From contig JAHHGZ010000019.1 in assembly GCA_019359595.1 (NCBI GenBank), positions 62,001 through 126,000 on the forward strand: 64,000 nucleotides of DNA, given 5' to 3'. The notes under the pieces are model-generated. The model did not search any database. It saw nothing but the letters and a program-made list of their open reading frames with translations, and was not told the origin of the DNA. This DNA is from Cyanomargarita calcarea GSE-NOS-MK-12-04C. Lineage in GTDB: Bacteria > Cyanobacteriota > Cyanobacteriia > Cyanobacteriales > Nostocaceae. Both the position numbers and the translations under genes were made by a program. Below, in pieces: positions 62,172 through 64,000 of the stretch. The first letter of the stretch is position 1, and every line of letters starts with the position of its first letter.

Positions 62172-62604
62172 CTGGTTGTTGTTGTTAGTAGTTAGTTATT
62201 GGTTGTTGGTTGTAACCACTAACTACTAACCAATCCAATCCAAACCATAAGTAAAACTTCTCTATTGCTTATCTGGGGTAAAAACCATCCAACGATATAC
62301 TAAGCATGGGAAGCAATGCGAAAATCTTCAATCAGGCGTCATCTTTTGCAGCGAAATATTAGTGAGTATATTTACAGTTATAAACTCAATTAATAGCTGT
62401 GGATTGCCGTGACTTCATGAAAAAACTCTGAAGAGTTAAGGGTAAAGTTTGAAATATAAATAGTTAAGTAGTCGTCATTAACTGCGTACGCAAGTACACA
62501 TAAAAAACTGGCTCAATACTCAGGACTATTACTTAATTAAAACTTCAGACTTCAGCCTTTAGACTTCAGACTTCAGACTTCAGTTGACTTGAACAACACC
62601 AAAC
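62172..62604. repeat. Repeat-rich gap between gltA and ndhA
   Basis: The part 62171-62216 has TTGTTGTTAGTAGTTAGTTA units and their complement ACCACTAACTACTAACCAAT. At 62541-62584 six ACTTCAG heptamers (AACTTCAGACTTCAG...) end 20 bases before the ndhA ATG. Between them there is no gene; an ndhA promoter is expected here. Confidence 0.7.
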
Positions 62605-63723
62605 ATGAATCCAGGAATTGATCTCCAAGGAACTTTTATTAAATCCCTGACGGATTTGGGACTGCCACCGGGTGGAGCCAAAGCGCTGTGGATGCCCCTG
62701 CCAATGATATTAATGCTGATTGGCGCAACAGTAGGGGTGCTGGTTTGCGTTTGGCTTGAGCGGAAGATTTCTGCAGCCGCACAGCAGCGTATTGGTCCTG
62801 AATTTATTGGTCCTTTTGGTTTGCTTGCTCCGGTTGCGGATGGTCTAAAGCTGGTTTTCAAAGAAGATATTGTGCCAGCTAAAGCCGACTCATGGCTGTT
62901 TACTCTCGGTCCAATTATCGTCGTTTTGCCTGTATTTCTGTCCTATCTGATTGTGCCTTTTGGACAGAATCTGGTAATTGCGGATGTCAGCATGGGGGTC
63001 TTTTTGTGGATCGCCTTGTCTAGCATTCAGCCGATTGGTTTGCTGATGGCTGGTTACGCATCTAATAACAAATACTCCCTCTTAGGGGGGTTGCGAGCAG
63101 CAGCGCAATCAATTAGCTATGAAATTCCTTTGGCTCTTAGCGTGTTGGCGATCGCGATGATGTCCAACAGCCTTAGCACCATTGATATCGTCAACCAGCA
63201 ATCTGGTTACGGCATCGTGGGGTGGAACATTTGGCGGCAACCAGCGGGTTTCGTAATATTTTGGATAGCCGCCCTCGCTGAATGCGAACGTATGCCCTTT
63301 GACCTTCCCGAAGCGGAAGAAGAAATAGTCGCAGGTTATCAGACCGAGTACTCAGGCATGAAATTCGCTCTGTTTTACCTGAGTTCATACGTAAACCTCG
63401 TGCTTTCTGCTCTGTTAGTATCAGTTTTATACTTGGGCGGTTGGGATTTCCCCATTCCGATCAACTTGATAGCTAGTTGGGTGGGAGTTAGTGAAAGCAA
63501 TGCTGTGTTACAGATTGTCACCGCCTCGTTGGGCATTACCATGACCCTACTCAAAGCGTACTTCCTTATTTTTCTAGCAGTGCTGGTGCGCTGGACAGTA
63601 CCCCGCGTTCGTATCGACCAATTGCTAAATTTAGGATGGAAGTTCCTGCTACCAGTAGCTTTGGTTAACTTGCTCTTAACCGCAGCCCTCAAATTAGCCT
63701 TTCCCGCTGCCTTTGGTGGTTAA
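62605..63723 (+). CDS. ndhA: NDH-1 subunit NdhA (NuoH homologue)
   Basis: A membrane subunit of the cyanobacterial NDH-1 complex in the thylakoid membrane, which couples cyclic electron flow and respiration to proton pumping. 372 residues with about eight helices. Hallmarks: [80 protein letters not shown] and [15 protein letters not shown]; these are the quinone-site motifs of the family. The length is normal. ndhI follows after 119 bases, as in the ndhAIGE operon of cyanobacteria. Confidence 0.96.
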   Translation: MNPGIDLQGTFIKSLTDLGLPPGGAKALWMPLPMILMLIGATVGVLVCVWLERKISAAAQQRIGPEFIGPFGLLAPVADGLKLVFKEDIVPAKADSWLFTLGPIIVVLPVFLSYLIVPFGQNLVIADVSMGVFLWIALSSIQPIGLLMAGYASNNKYSLLGGLRAAAQSISYEIPLALSVLAIAMMSNSLSTIDIVNQQSGYGIVGWNIWRQPAGFVIFWIAALAECERMPFDLPEAEEEIVAGYQTEYSGMKFALFYLSSYVNLVLSALLVSVLYLGGWDFPIPINLIASWVGVSESNAVLQIVTASLGITMTLLKAYFLIFLAVLVRWTVPRVRIDQLLNLGWKFLLPVALVNLLLTAALKLAFPAAFGG

Positions 63724-63727
63724 TGGC

Positions 63728-63822
63728 AAAGTTATGAGTTAGGAGTTATGAGTTGTAAGTTTTTAATTAACTCTTCACTCCTGACTCTTAACTCCTAACT
63801 TATTCCTAACTCCTAACTTTAA
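63728..63822. repeat. TAGGAGT heptamer repeats between ndhA and ndhI
   Basis: GAGTTAGGAGTTATGAGTTG units are followed by ACTCCTGACTCTTAACTCCT and further TCCTAACT units, complementary to the first part. The block ends about 20 bases before the ndhI ATG and could form a hairpin inside the operon. Confidence 0.75.
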
Positions 63823-63842
63823 AAGAGAGAGAGACACGAAAA

Positions 63843-64000
63843 ATGTTAAAGTTCCTCAAGCAAGTTGGTGATTACGCGAAGGAAGCGGTACAAGCAGGAC
63901 GTTACATTGGTCAAGGGCTGTCTGTCACTTTTGACCATATGCGGCGGCGTCCGGTTACCGTGCAGTACCCTTACGAAAAATTGATTCCTAGCGAACGGTT
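63843..64000 (+). CDS. ndhI: NDH-1 subunit NdhI (NuoI homologue), 3' partial
   Basis: The first 52 codons of ndhI, cut by the right edge. NdhI is the peripheral two-[4Fe-4S] ferredoxin-like subunit of NDH-1 that passes electrons toward quinone. Seen: [53 protein letters not shown], which is the typical start of cyanobacterial NdhI. The two Cys clusters lie beyond the edge. A purine-rich AAAGAGAGAGAG precedes the ATG at 63843. Its position behind ndhA is as expected. Confidence 0.92.
   Translation, partial: MLKFLKQVGDYAKEAVQAGRYIGQGLSVTFDHMRRRPVTVQYPYEKLIPSER

Overview
The window reads as chromosomal DNA of a filamentous, probably heterocyst-forming (Nostocales-type) cyanobacterium. Evidence: frequent GCGATCGC (HIP1) sites, many heptameric tandem repeats (TAGGAGT, TTCCTTC, CAACTAA and ACTTCAG types), photosynthetic NDH-1 genes (ndhA, ndhI, crr7), a hormogonium/phototaxis-type chemosensory cluster, a xisH/xisI pair and many cyanobacteria-restricted families (DUF1822, DUF1400, DUF2808, DUF2854, DUF3493). 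No species is claimed.

Layout. 0-4.1 kb: a CHAT-protease/transmembrane/periplasmic-binding fusion (cut by the left edge) converging on a sigma-70-like gene and a DUF1822 gene. 4.1-10.2 kb: small cyanobacterial proteins, an SDH/Clp-fold membrane protease, a peptidoglycan-binding protein and a membrane protein. 10.3-16.3 kb: the transcription/translation operon rimP-nusA-ylxR-infB with a terminator-like hairpin in the rimP leader. 16.7-19.5 kb: a complete IS200/IS605 element (divergent tnpA and tnpB) that appears to have split a DUF1400 gene. 19.6-29.1 kb: an SLH-domain envelope protein, tRNA-Thr, a REC-GGDEF protein, crr7, a lone receiver, polyphosphate kinase, a DUF427 protein and several dispersed repeats. 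29.5-41.1 kb: a leftward chemosensory cluster (PATAN-REC, CheY, CheW, Cache-HAMP-GAF MCP, hybrid CheA, second MCP), in the order of hmpA-E/pixGHIJL. 41.1-42.6 kb: a long gap and tRNA-Leu.

42.7-56.3 kb is a metal-resistance island: RND adaptor, RND pump with a CusA-like TM4 signature, xisHI, a His-rich lipoprotein, a truncated CDF transporter, two sensor kinases, one OmpR-type regulator and two DUF2808 proteins. Eight copies of a direct repeat TTTCAT-N5-TTTCAT lie in this island, most with a -10-like hexamer starting 21 bases after the start of the second half-site. This looks like one coherent, autoregulated regulon, probably copper/silver, and is the strongest system-level signal in the window.

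56.5-64 kb: alanine racemase, HNH protein, NrnA-like DHH phosphoesterase, SixA, citrate synthase, then ndhA and the start of ndhI.

All functional assignments come from reading the translated sequences and remembered family features; no database search was run.
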